From positions 1-34,315 of the forward strand of contig DASUFH010000253.1 in assembly GCA_036274645.1 (NCBI GenBank): 34,315 bases of DNA, written 5' to 3'. The first letter of the stretch is position 1. Every line of letters starts with the position of its first letter. Source of the DNA: DASUFH01 sp036274645. Lineage in GTDB: Bacteria > Acidobacteriota > Terriglobia > 20CM-2-55-15. This document shows positions 25,198 to 32,685 of this stretch, piece by piece. The notes under the pieces were generated by a model, which was given only the letters and a program-made list of their open reading frames with translations, was not told the DNA's origin and searched no databases. The position numbers were made by a program, and so were the translations under genes.

Positions 25198-25341
25198 CCC
25201 CCGGTTGTCCATTGTCCATTGACTGTTGTCGATTGTCCGATGAACTTCTTTCATTGTTCGTTGACCGGCTTGGCGGAACGAACAATGAAAGAGGTACATT
25301 TCACAATCGACAACAGTCAATGGACAATGGACAACCGGGGG
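25198..25341. repeat. 144-bp inverted repeat (39-bp perfect outer arms), likely bidirectional terminator
   Basis: The left arm at 25198-25262 (CCCCCGGTTGTCCATTGTCC...) and the right arm at 25277-25341 pair over 65 bases. The outer 39 positions match perfectly and the inner 26 contain five mismatches; the loop is 14 bases. The element lies in the gap between the convergent DUF1501 and ABC exporter genes, ending 18 bases before the exporter stop codon. The arms contain tandem seven-base words (TCCATTG), and similar words occur at about 69-100. Its position suits transcription termination in both directions, but it is far longer than a normal terminator and lacks a T run. Confidence 0.85.
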
Positions 25342-25359
25342 AAGAAAGACGCCTCGCCC

Positions 25360-27183
25360 TCACACCGTTTCAGACAGCGCAATTCCCCCCTGGGGCGTGT
25401 CGCGCCGCGACCGGCGCTCGGAAGTCTGAATGTGATGCAGCTGGTAGTACAGACCGCGGGCCGCAACCAATTCGCTGTGCGAGCCGCGTTCAACAATCTG
25501 TCCGTCCTGAACGATGAGGATCAGATCGGCGTAGCGGATCGTGGAAAGACGATGGGCGATGATGAAAGTCGTGCGGCCGGCCATCAACCGTTCCAGCGCG
25601 TCAATGATGACGGACTCGGAGCGGGAGTCGATGGACGATGTCGGCTCGTCCAGAATCAGGATGGGCGCGTTTCTCAGAAACGCGCGGGCCACGGCAATAC
25701 GCTGCCGTTCGCCGGTGGACAGTTTCGAACCGCGTTCGCCAAGATCGGTTTCGTATTGATCCGGCAGCTTCATGATGAAGTCATGGGCGTTGGCCGCGCG
25801 GGCGGCGTCCATGACTTCGTCCATCGAGGCGTCGGGGCGTCCACACAGGATGTTCGCCGCCACGGAGCCGGAAAACAGCACGGGATCCTGCAGCACGATT
25901 CCAATCTGTGAACGCAGGGAGCGCAGCGTGTAATCCGTGATGTTTACGCCGTCGAGAAGGATCTTCCCGGAAGTCGGCGCGTAGAACCGGGGCAGCAGAC
26001 TGATCATCGTCGTTTTGCCCGCGCCCGTCGGCCCGGCAACGGCGATCACCTGCCCCGGCTTTACATCGAAGGATACGTTCTTCAGCGTGTCGCGCCGGCC
26101 CTCGTATGAAAAGGACACATCCTCGAATGTCACCCGCCCTTCGGCGCGGACGATCGGACGGGCATGGGGCTCATCACGAATTTCCGGAACGGTGTCGAGA
26201 ACATCCAGCGCGCACTGCAGGTTGACGAAGTGCTCTTCGAGACCGCCGATCGTCGCGCTGATGACTTCGAGCGGCTTATATACGGCGGCGATGTACGCCA
26301 TGATGACCAGGAGCGATCCCACCGTCAGCGCCCCCTGGGTGACATGGTAGGCGCCCACACCAAGGACGAGCGCCGCGCCCGCGGCCGTCGCTGTGTTGAC
26401 CACCAGGGCAAACAGGGTCTGCCGCACCGTGAGGCGCACGCGCGCGGAGACGGTGTTCTCGCCCTGCCGGCGAAACCGTTCCAGCTCGTGATCCTCGCGG
26501 CCGAACGCGATGATGACCCGCAGCATGTTGACCGTTTCGTGGGCGATCGAAAGCGATTCGGCCTCCATGTTCCGCACCTCCATCAGTTCGGCATGGATGT
26601 GCGTCATGTAGTAGCCCACCGAGATATACAGGAACGGCGCCACGGTGAGACACAGCAGCGCCAGCTGCCAGTCGATACTGAAGGCGATCCAGAACATGCC
26701 GATGAGCGTCAATACGCTCTGCAGCATCTGGGGAACCGCCATGATCATTTTCGCGACGCACTCGCCCTGGGTGTTCAGCACATAGATCAGGGCGCCGGCG
26801 CGCCGGCGGTCGTGGAACGACAGGGAGAGGCGTTCGATATGAGCGAACAGGTCGGTCCGGAAATCGAGAACGATGTTCTGATCGAGCCGCGTGTTGATGT
26901 GGTTGCTCAGCACCGCGACGGCGTTCTGCAGGATGGTGATCACGACCCCGGCAATCACCGCCAGCACCAGCATCCGGACCGTCGACACTCCCCCGCCAAG
27001 CAGGCGCGCCAGATAATCCGGTAATGGCGCCGGCGGCGACGTGAGAACACTATCGACGAGAATCTTGAGCGGCCATGGCGTCATCAGGCCGGCCAGCGCC
27101 GACAACAGGACCAACCCGGCCGAGAGCGCCCCGAGCCTCCAGTGCGGCTTCAGGTAGTGAGCGATCCTCGGAAAGTACTTCAT
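25360..27183 (-). CDS. ABC exporter, fused permease and ATPase (MsbA-like half transporter)
   Basis: A 607-residue half transporter that would work as a homodimer in the inner membrane. Six transmembrane helices occupy residues 1 to about 320. The ATPase domain spans about 345-590, with Walker A GPTGAGKT (384-391), Q-loop LQDPVLFSG, signature LSTGERQRIAVARAFL (488 onward), Walker B ILILDEPTSS (508 onward) and the switch histidine in FIIAHRLSTIRYADLI. Family members export lipids, glycolipids, peptides or drugs. The upstream hydrolase/glycosyltransferase gene ends one base before this ATG, so export of a glycan or glycolipid made by that protein is the natural inference. The gene ends close to a large inverted repeat. 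Confidence 0.92.
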   Translation of the reverse strand: MKYFPRIAHYLKPHWRLGALSAGLVLLSALAGLMTPWPLKILVDSVLTSPPAPLPDYLARLLGGGVSTVRMLVLAVIAGVVITILQNAVAVLSNHINTRLDQNIVLDFRTDLFAHIERLSLSFHDRRRAGALIYVLNTQGECVAKMIMAVPQMLQSVLTLIGMFWIAFSIDWQLALLCLTVAPFLYISVGYYMTHIHAELMEVRNMEAESLSIAHETVNMLRVIIAFGREDHELERFRRQGENTVSARVRLTVRQTLFALVVNTATAAGAALVLGVGAYHVTQGALTVGSLLVIMAYIAAVYKPLEVISATIGGLEEHFVNLQCALDVLDTVPEIRDEPHARPIVRAEGRVTFEDVSFSYEGRRDTLKNVSFDVKPGQVIAVAGPTGAGKTTMISLLPRFYAPTSGKILLDGVNITDYTLRSLRSQIGIVLQDPVLFSGSVAANILCGRPDASMDEVMDAARAANAHDFIMKLPDQYETDLGERGSKLSTGERQRIAVARAFLRNAPILILDEPTSSIDSRSESVIIDALERLMAGRTTFIIAHRLSTIRYADLILIVQDGQIVERGSHSELVAARGLYYQLHHIQTSERRSRRDTPQGGIALSETV

Positions 27184-27184
27184 C

Positions 27185-29743
27185 TCAGGAGTTGCGCGCG
27201 ACCGCGCTCAGCGGAACCGGGTTCGCTGGGGCCTCACGCCGGATGCCGGGATGGCGAACCGCTTCCAGAACATTCGTCAGGTTGTGCATCGCCGAAGCGG
27301 ACTCATAAAGGATACGGACACCCAGCGCCGCGCCGGCGCCGAACAGGATCGCCGCCGCCGGCAACGCCGCATCGTAGGCCGCCGCCCCGCCAAGGCCCAG
27401 CAGAAGCAACGTCGTGAACAGCCCCACGCGTGAATAGCGCGGCCAGATCCGGAACCGCAGCATCTGACGTCCGTTGCCATGTTCCTCTACCGCCATGCGC
27501 GTGCGCGCCGCGCCAAGCAAACCGCCCTGAACTTCGAGATCCCAGTTGTCATATTCGCCCCCGGCAAGACCGGGGTTGCCCGCAGAGCGGAGGCCCGCCT
27601 GAAAATGGCTGAGCCACTCTTCCGCGGTCCGCGCCTTTTCGGTCCAGATGGAAACCCGCCGGAACCGGGGAGAGGTCCGGGTCGCTCCGCGTGGCCGCCA
27701 TGGATGCAGACCGAATTTGAACCGCCCGACCAGCCGCGCCAGAGGATGCAACAAATGCAACCCGGCGATCAACGCCAGGGCTTTCCACCAGCCGGCGCGG
27801 ATCTTCGCCGTGGAGTATGAAAGCCGCCACGCGGTCATCACTGCCTTGACGACGGGCAGACCGGCAGCCACCGCGAAGAGAGGCGCCGCCAGCAGCAGCG
27901 GATTCCAGACCAGCCCCACAACCGAAAGCGCCGCCAGAAACGCGATCACCAGATACCATTCCGGCAACAGCGGCAGGGCGTCAAAAAAGCTCGTGGGCGC
28001 CGCATAAAGCCGCTGGTAGGCCGCCGATCCCCATGTTCCGTGGTAAATGCGCCCGCGCGAAAGCGAACTGAGACCCGCCGCGTTGTAGATACGTCCGGCC
28101 CAGCTGAGATATCCCGCCGCGTTGTACTTTTCCGGCCACTTCCGCTCGAGCATGGCTTCAGCGCGGCCATAGCCGACCTGCTGTTTCCAGTAGGTTCGCA
28201 CACTGCCCCGACGGTGATGAAAGACCGTTGCGGCCGCGGTGAATCCCAGTTTCCACCCTTGCTGTTGAATTCTCCAGCACACGTCGACGTCGTCGCCCGC
28301 GGTGCGGAACCGGGGATCGAATCCACCGATTTCCAGAAGCTCCGCTCGACGGAACGCCATGTTGCATCCGGGAATGTGCTCGGCCTCCGTATCGGTCAGC
28401 AGGACGTGAATGGGCCCTCCCGGAGCCAGCGCGACGCACTGCGCCACGAAACAATCGCCCTCGGGCGGAATGTTCGGGCCGCCGACACCCGCGTAATCGG
28501 TCCGCAGGAAGACCATGGCCAGGCGTTTCAGCCACTCGCGGTCGGGATAGGCGTCGTCGTCGATGTAGGCGACAATCTCCCCCGTAGCCGCATGGAGTCC
28601 GGTGTTCCGCGCCGCGCTCAATCCGCGGTTCTCTGTCCGGATCAGCCGCACGTCGTGACGCGACGCAATCGCGGCCGTCTGGTCGGTTGAACCGTCGTCA
28701 ACGACGATCACTTCGAAGTCGGGATAATCCAGCCGCCCGATTGCGGCGAGACTTTCTTCGATGTGTCGCTGGCCATTGTAGGAACACAGCACAATCGACA
28801 CTCTGGGCCAGCGCGGGACCCGGGATTCAATCCCCTCTCGAAACGCCCGCGACACCACGGCCAGCGCAGGTTTCGGCGCGCGGTCACGCTGGGTGAGGCC
28901 AAAATCCCAATCGTCGATCGACGCGCCTCCGCGATGCCACTCGTCCGTCCACGAAAACAGAAACGTTCCGGCGCAGCCCGCGTCAATGATCGCTCCCACC
29001 TGCTCCTCGATCGTCTTCGCCTGACGGCTGAGACCGTTGCGGCGGCTGTCCATGCCGATCTCGCTGACGACGAGGGGCCGGTCTCCCGCAAAGTTCAGCA
29101 GCTGGTTCAGATAGCCGGCCAATGCGGTCGTGGAATTCAGGTAAACATTGAATGAGACCAGGTCCAGGAACGGGAGCTGGAGATACTCCGTCGTCGGATA
29201 GTTCGCATACGTGATGAGCGCGGTGTCGTCTTCCGACTTCGCGGTCTCGTAAAGCGCATGCAGGAACCGCTCGATCTTCGCCGGTCCGTGCCAGCGTACG
29301 ATCGACGAAGGAATTTCGTTCCCGATCGCGTAACACAGAATGGCCGGATGCCGGTCGCCCGTACGGACACTCGTCCGCACACGTTCGATGATTTCCCTCC
29401 GGATCGTTGGATCATCCAGGAATGTCACATGCTGGGACCAGGAAAGGCCGACCATGACGCGCAGCCCGAAATCCCCGGCCAGGTCAAGGAGCCACAGCGG
29501 AGGAACGGAGTAGGTGCGGATCGCGTTCACACCCGCCTCAGCCATCTGCGCAAAGTCGCGCCGCGCCAGGGCCAGGTCGGGATACTCGCGGTCCGTGCCA
29601 TCGGGTCCGAACGGGCCGTAGGTCACGCCGCGAACAAACAGTTTCTCATCGCCCGCAAAGAGGAAGCGCCCTTTCACCGTGGCGCGACCGATCCGCGATG
29701 CCGGCTCCTTCGTGACAACCGTCTTCAGCGCCGGACTGCTCAT
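27185..29743 (-). CDS. Fusion of a GH2-like glycoside hydrolase, a GT2 glycosyltransferase and membrane helices
   Basis: An 852-residue protein. Residues about 25-305 form a TIM barrel of the glycoside hydrolase clan A type, similar to the catalytic part of GH2: the acid/base glutamate is in AIGNE (Glu143) and the nucleophile in VVSEIGMD (Glu228). Residues about 312-560 form a GT2 domain with SIVLCSYNG, VDDGSTD (348-354), YIDDDAYPD with the metal-binding Asp cluster (395-397), PGCNMAFRR and GDDVDVCWRIQQQGW. Helices follow at about 596-632, 652-668 and 774-808. No signal peptide precedes the hydrolase domain, so both enzymes should face the cytoplasm. ATG 29743 has GGAGG eight bases before it. 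Its stop is one base from the exporter start. Substrate unknown. Confidence 0.88.
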   Translation of the reverse strand: MSSPALKTVVTKEPASRIGRATVKGRFLFAGDEKLFVRGVTYGPFGPDGTDREYPDLALARRDFAQMAEAGVNAIRTYSVPPLWLLDLAGDFGLRVMVGLSWSQHVTFLDDPTIRREIIERVRTSVRTGDRHPAILCYAIGNEIPSSIVRWHGPAKIERFLHALYETAKSEDDTALITYANYPTTEYLQLPFLDLVSFNVYLNSTTALAGYLNQLLNFAGDRPLVVSEIGMDSRRNGLSRQAKTIEEQVGAIIDAGCAGTFLFSWTDEWHRGGASIDDWDFGLTQRDRAPKPALAVVSRAFREGIESRVPRWPRVSIVLCSYNGQRHIEESLAAIGRLDYPDFEVIVVDDGSTDQTAAIASRHDVRLIRTENRGLSAARNTGLHAATGEIVAYIDDDAYPDREWLKRLAMVFLRTDYAGVGGPNIPPEGDCFVAQCVALAPGGPIHVLLTDTEAEHIPGCNMAFRRAELLEIGGFDPRFRTAGDDVDVCWRIQQQGWKLGFTAAATVFHHRRGSVRTYWKQQVGYGRAEAMLERKWPEKYNAAGYLSWAGRIYNAAGLSSLSRGRIYHGTWGSAAYQRLYAAPTSFFDALPLLPEWYLVIAFLAALSVVGLVWNPLLLAAPLFAVAAGLPVVKAVMTAWRLSYSTAKIRAGWWKALALIAGLHLLHPLARLVGRFKFGLHPWRPRGATRTSPRFRRVSIWTEKARTAEEWLSHFQAGLRSAGNPGLAGGEYDNWDLEVQGGLLGAARTRMAVEEHGNGRQMLRFRIWPRYSRVGLFTTLLLLGLGGAAAYDAALPAAAILFGAGAALGVRILYESASAMHNLTNVLEAVRHPGIRREAPANPVPLSAVARNS

Positions 29744-29958
29744 CGCGCCGCCTCCTTCAGACGGCTCGCGCCGCGGGGAGTGAATGTTGAACCGAGTGGA
29801 CCCGATTCCGGCGTCAGCGCTCGCATGACGACAGTCCGGCAGAAACGAACCGACCTCAAGAATTTGAAAAACGCACATGCGGACACAACATCCGGGACGC
29901 TGGTCCGCACTGCGTCCTGCATGCCGATCCTCATGGACAAACCTCGAATTAATTCGGC

Positions 29959-29982
29959 TTCAAACCCATCCTCAGGTTTGAA
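29959..29982. promoter_or_regulatory. Possible operator: inverted repeat TTCAAACC / GGTTTGAA
   Basis: There are perfect eight-base arms around an eight-base spacer, about 220 bases upstream of the hydrolase/glycosyltransferase start. The adjacent CGAATTAATTCG is also palindromic. The size and symmetry suit a dimeric repressor site, but no regulator gene is nearby to support it. Confidence 0.35.
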
Positions 29983-30252
29983 CCGAGAGCGGGATTTATA
30001 ACAAAGGATGTCCCGCTGATTAATTGCACAAAGGTGGAGTGGGGGATGGGATCCCCCAATGGCGCCATCAGGGCTTTGAACGCCCCCGGCAGCCCCTGCG
30101 GAGCGCCAAACGATTGATTTAAAACGCCTGGCGTAACCTCTCCGCGAGCGACGCCCCGGAAACACAGAGCAATGAAGATCCCGCGCCACCCTCCGGCGTT
30201 ACACGCAACGGAAACATTTCCACAATGGGACGTTTTGGGTCTTGGCCTGCTT

Positions 30253-30336
30253 TGCAGGGGCGCTATGACCGCCCAACGTGTCAGGGTGAACTTCTGTTAA
30301 GTCAGGGATTTCGGGCGGTCATGGACCGCTCCTACA
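30253..30336 (+). repeat. Palindromic repeat family A, diverged complete copy
   Basis: TGCAGGGGCGCTATGACC(GCCC) faces GGGCGGTCATGGACCGCTCC followed by TACA, around a centre beginning AACGTGTCAGGGTGAA. It has the same orientation as the other complete copies, in the divergent gap upstream of the small His-rich gene. Confidence 0.8.
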
Positions 30337-30486
30337 AAAGCCCCGTTTACGCGCTTCACGCAACTTTTCCGCGGCGAATCAGTTACAATCCATCGCCGCC
30401 GGTTTGAATGCTGTGTCATTACGCTGCTTGAGCTTTTCATTTGGAATCTCTTGCTGCGGCCGAAAGAGAAACAGGGAGACGCCAAG

Positions 30487-30654
30487 ATGAACGTCGCAGT
30501 GATCGGAGTAATCTTTCTATTCGTCGCCGGGATCATCGGCGCCTTACTGAAACCTACGGAGGCGGAAATCCGCGCGCAGGCGGCGGCGCCGGCTCCGGCG
30601 GCGGATGATCATGGCCACAGCGGCCATGACAGCCACGCGCATCACAGCCACTAA
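30487..30654 (+). CDS. Small single-pass membrane protein with His-rich tail
   Basis: A 55-residue protein: one transmembrane helix (VAVIGVIFLFVAGIIGALL, residues 3-21), a short acidic stretch, an Ala/Pro linker (AQAAAPAPAA) and a tail with seven histidines (DDHGHSGHDSHAHHSH) that could bind Ni, Zn, Cu or Co. GGGAG lies eight bases before the ATG. It lies 112 bases before a DppB-type permease gene on the same strand, so it may be part of that operon. Dpp/Opp/Nik transporters include nickel importers, which makes a metal-related role conceivable, but this is speculation from context. I know of no named family. Confidence 0.6.
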   Translation: MNVAVIGVIFLFVAGIIGALLKPTEAEIRAQAAAPAPAADDHGHSGHDSHAHHSH

Positions 30655-30766
30655 GGTGAGGTGGAGTATTCCGCCACTTCGCCGTCGCAACCCGGCGGCG
30701 CTTTCCGAAAAACCGTCCATCCGGCAACTGGCGTCTCCTGGCGCGCAGGCCGTCCTCGGGTAACCC

Positions 30767-31750
30767 GTGGGAAAGTTTCTTCTTCGCCGCCTCGCCTACC
30801 TCTTGATTCTTGTCGTGATCGCCACGACCGCCACGTACTTTCTCGCGGCGGTGGCGCTGAATCCCCGTTCCAACTTTGAGGGACGCAATCCGCCGCCTCC
30901 CCCCGAGGTTGTAGACGCCCGTCTGGACGAGCTCAATCTCAACAACAAGACTCCGATGGTGGACCGGTTCACCCGCTGGGTCAGCGGCCTGGCCCGTGGC
31001 GACATGGGCAAAACGGTCGACGGGGATTCCGTCAATGATGAAATGGGCCGCCGCATGGGCGTGAGCCTGCGGCTGCTGCTGATCGGATCCATTCTGGGAT
31101 CGCTGGCGGGCGTCGCCGCGGGCGCGTACGGAGCGGTCAAGCAGTACGGTCCGGCGGATCACGCCATGACGCTGGTTTCGTTTGTGATCCTCTCGATTCC
31201 CACGGTCGTGCTGGCCGTGTTTCTGGCCAACGCCGGCGCTTCATTCAACCAGGCCGTGGGTTTCCGTCTGGTGTACAACACCGGCGAATATGCGCCCGGC
31301 CTGGAGGCGTGGTCCGCAGCGGGGATCATGGACCGGCTCCAGCATCTGGTTCTCCCGTCGCTGACGCTGATCTTTCAGGGATTCGCCTTCTACAGCCGGT
31401 ACCAGCGGAATTCGATGCTCGATGTGCTCGGCGCCGATTTCGTCCGCACGGCCCGCGCCAAGGGATTGCGCCGATCGCAGGCGCTGATCAAACACGCCCT
31501 GCGAACCGCGCTGATTCCGATGGGGACGTTTTTCGCCTATGAGTTTGCGCTCATATTCATCGGCTCGATATTCGTGGAGAAGATTTTTACCTGGCACGGG
31601 ATGGGCGAATGGTTCGTCCAGTCCATCCAGAAAAACGACGTCAACGCCACGGCGGCGATCGGCATGTTTGTGGCCGGGCTGGTGCTGTTTGCCGGGTTCC
31701 TGTCCGACATGGTAACCGTTGCGCTCGATCCGCGCATTCGCCGGAGCTGA
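30767..31750 (+). CDS. Dipeptide/oligopeptide (or nickel) ABC transporter permease, DppB type
   Basis: A 327-residue inner-membrane permease of the DppB/OppB/NikB family. The N terminus GKFLLRRLAYLLILVVIATT is typical. The loop LARGDMGKTVDGDSVNDEMG corresponds to the GDLG-type segment. The conserved EAA-like loop is seen in DFVRTARAKGLRRSQALIKH, followed by ALRTALIPMGTFFAYEFALI and FIGSIFVEKIFTWHGMGEWF. The start must be GTG 30767 because an in-frame TAA lies six bases upstream; the ribosome site is weak. It is followed eight bases later by the DppC-type gene. The substrate-binding protein is not in the window, so the substrate cannot be stated. Confidence 0.9.
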   Translation: MGKFLLRRLAYLLILVVIATTATYFLAAVALNPRSNFEGRNPPPPPEVVDARLDELNLNNKTPMVDRFTRWVSGLARGDMGKTVDGDSVNDEMGRRMGVSLRLLLIGSILGSLAGVAAGAYGAVKQYGPADHAMTLVSFVILSIPTVVLAVFLANAGASFNQAVGFRLVYNTGEYAPGLEAWSAAGIMDRLQHLVLPSLTLIFQGFAFYSRYQRNSMLDVLGADFVRTARAKGLRRSQALIKHALRTALIPMGTFFAYEFALIFIGSIFVEKIFTWHGMGEWFVQSIQKNDVNATAAIGMFVAGLVLFAGFLSDMVTVALDPRIRRS

Positions 31751-31758
31751 AAACATCG

Positions 31759-32685
31759 ATGACGCCGGCATTCACTCCCGCAACCGATCCTCAGGCTTCC
31801 GAAGGCGGCGTCCGAGCCCGTTCCTCACGCGGCCGCCTCGTGACGCGCCGTTTTCTCCGGCGGCGGCTGGCGGTCACGGGACTGTTTCTCGTCGTTCTGT
31901 TTTTCGTGTTCGCGTACGCCGGACCGGCCGTGTACAAGTGGCAGTACAACCAGCTCGACTTCCAGGCGTTCCTCCAGCCGCCGTCCTATGACCACTGGTT
32001 CGGCACGACGCAAAACGGTTTTGACGTGCTGGCGCTGACCATGCGCGGCATGCAGAAATCCCTGATCATCGGCCTGATCGGCGCCGTCATTTCGACCGGT
32101 ATCGCGGCGGCCGCCGGCGCGGCAGCCGGGTATTTTTCCGGATGGACCGACCGGTCGATCGTCGCGCTGATCGACCTGATGCTGGTGCTTCCCGGCTTCC
32201 TGATCATCGCCATCCTGTCGCCGATCTTCAGCGGCCGCACGTGGCTGGTTTTCGTACTGCTGCTGGCGATATTTCAGTGGATGATCACGGCCCGCGTGGT
32301 GCGCAGCATGACGCTGTCGATGAAGGAGCGGGAGTTCGTTTACGCCGCGCGTTTCATGGGCGTGCCGAGCTGGAAAATCATCTGGCGGCACATTCTGCCG
32401 AACATGGCCTCATTCCTGATCATTGACGCCACCATCAATATCAGCAGTCTGATCCTCTCCGAGGTCGGACTGTCCTTTTTCGGCTTCGGCGTTCAGCCCC
32501 CGGACATTTCCCTCGGCACCCTCATCAACGATCACTGGCAGTCCGCCGGCACTCCTTTCGGCTACCAGTTCTATTTGCCGGCGCTTCTACTCATCCTGCT
32601 CGTGCTCTCGGTAAACCTGGTTGGCGACGGACTGCGCGACGCATTGGATCCCAGCGCGGGCGTCAGCGGAAATCAGAAGGCGTGA
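31759..32685 (+). CDS. Dipeptide/oligopeptide ABC transporter permease, DppC type
   Basis: A 308-residue partner permease. It has an N-terminal cytoplasmic extension rich in Arg, a first helix (LAVTGLFLVVLFFVFAYAG), the periplasmic motif HWFGTTQNGFDVLALTMRGM, which is the DppC signature, and the EAA-like loop EREFVYAARFMGVPSWKIIW followed by RHILPNM. SEVGLSFFGFGVQPPDISLG is also highly typical. It would pair with the DppB-type protein as a heterodimer. ATG 31759 is the first codon that leaves the permease gene upstream. The stop codon shares its final A with the ATG of the ATPase gene (TGATG), so translation is coupled. Confidence 0.92.
   Translation: MTPAFTPATDPQASEGGVRARSSRGRLVTRRFLRRRLAVTGLFLVVLFFVFAYAGPAVYKWQYNQLDFQAFLQPPSYDHWFGTTQNGFDVLALTMRGMQKSLIIGLIGAVISTGIAAAAGAAAGYFSGWTDRSIVALIDLMLVLPGFLIIAILSPIFSGRTWLVFVLLLAIFQWMITARVVRSMTLSMKEREFVYAARFMGVPSWKIIWRHILPNMASFLIIDATINISSLILSEVGLSFFGFGVQPPDISLGTLINDHWQSAGTPFGYQFYLPALLLILLVLSVNLVGDGLRDALDPSAGVSGNQKA

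Larger units (their letters stand above)
29744..30486. other. 743-base divergent intergenic region
   Basis: No gene is convincing here. The region holds an inverted repeat at 29959-29982, a palindrome CGAATTAATTCG at 29945-29956, a cluster of short GC-rich stem-loops at about 30041-30110 including GGGGGAT-GGG-ATCCCCC (30041-30057) and ATGGCGCCAT (30059-30068), and a family A repeat at 30253-30336. TACAAT at 30384-30389 is a possible minus-ten box for the small His-rich gene. Promoters for the two divergent operons must lie here. Confidence 0.5.

Noticed and set aside
25198..25341. Insertion-sequence remnant with terminal inverted repeats
   Set aside because: Only 14 bases separate the arms, no transposase remnant is present, and no flanking target duplication is seen; it is a hairpin, not an IS.
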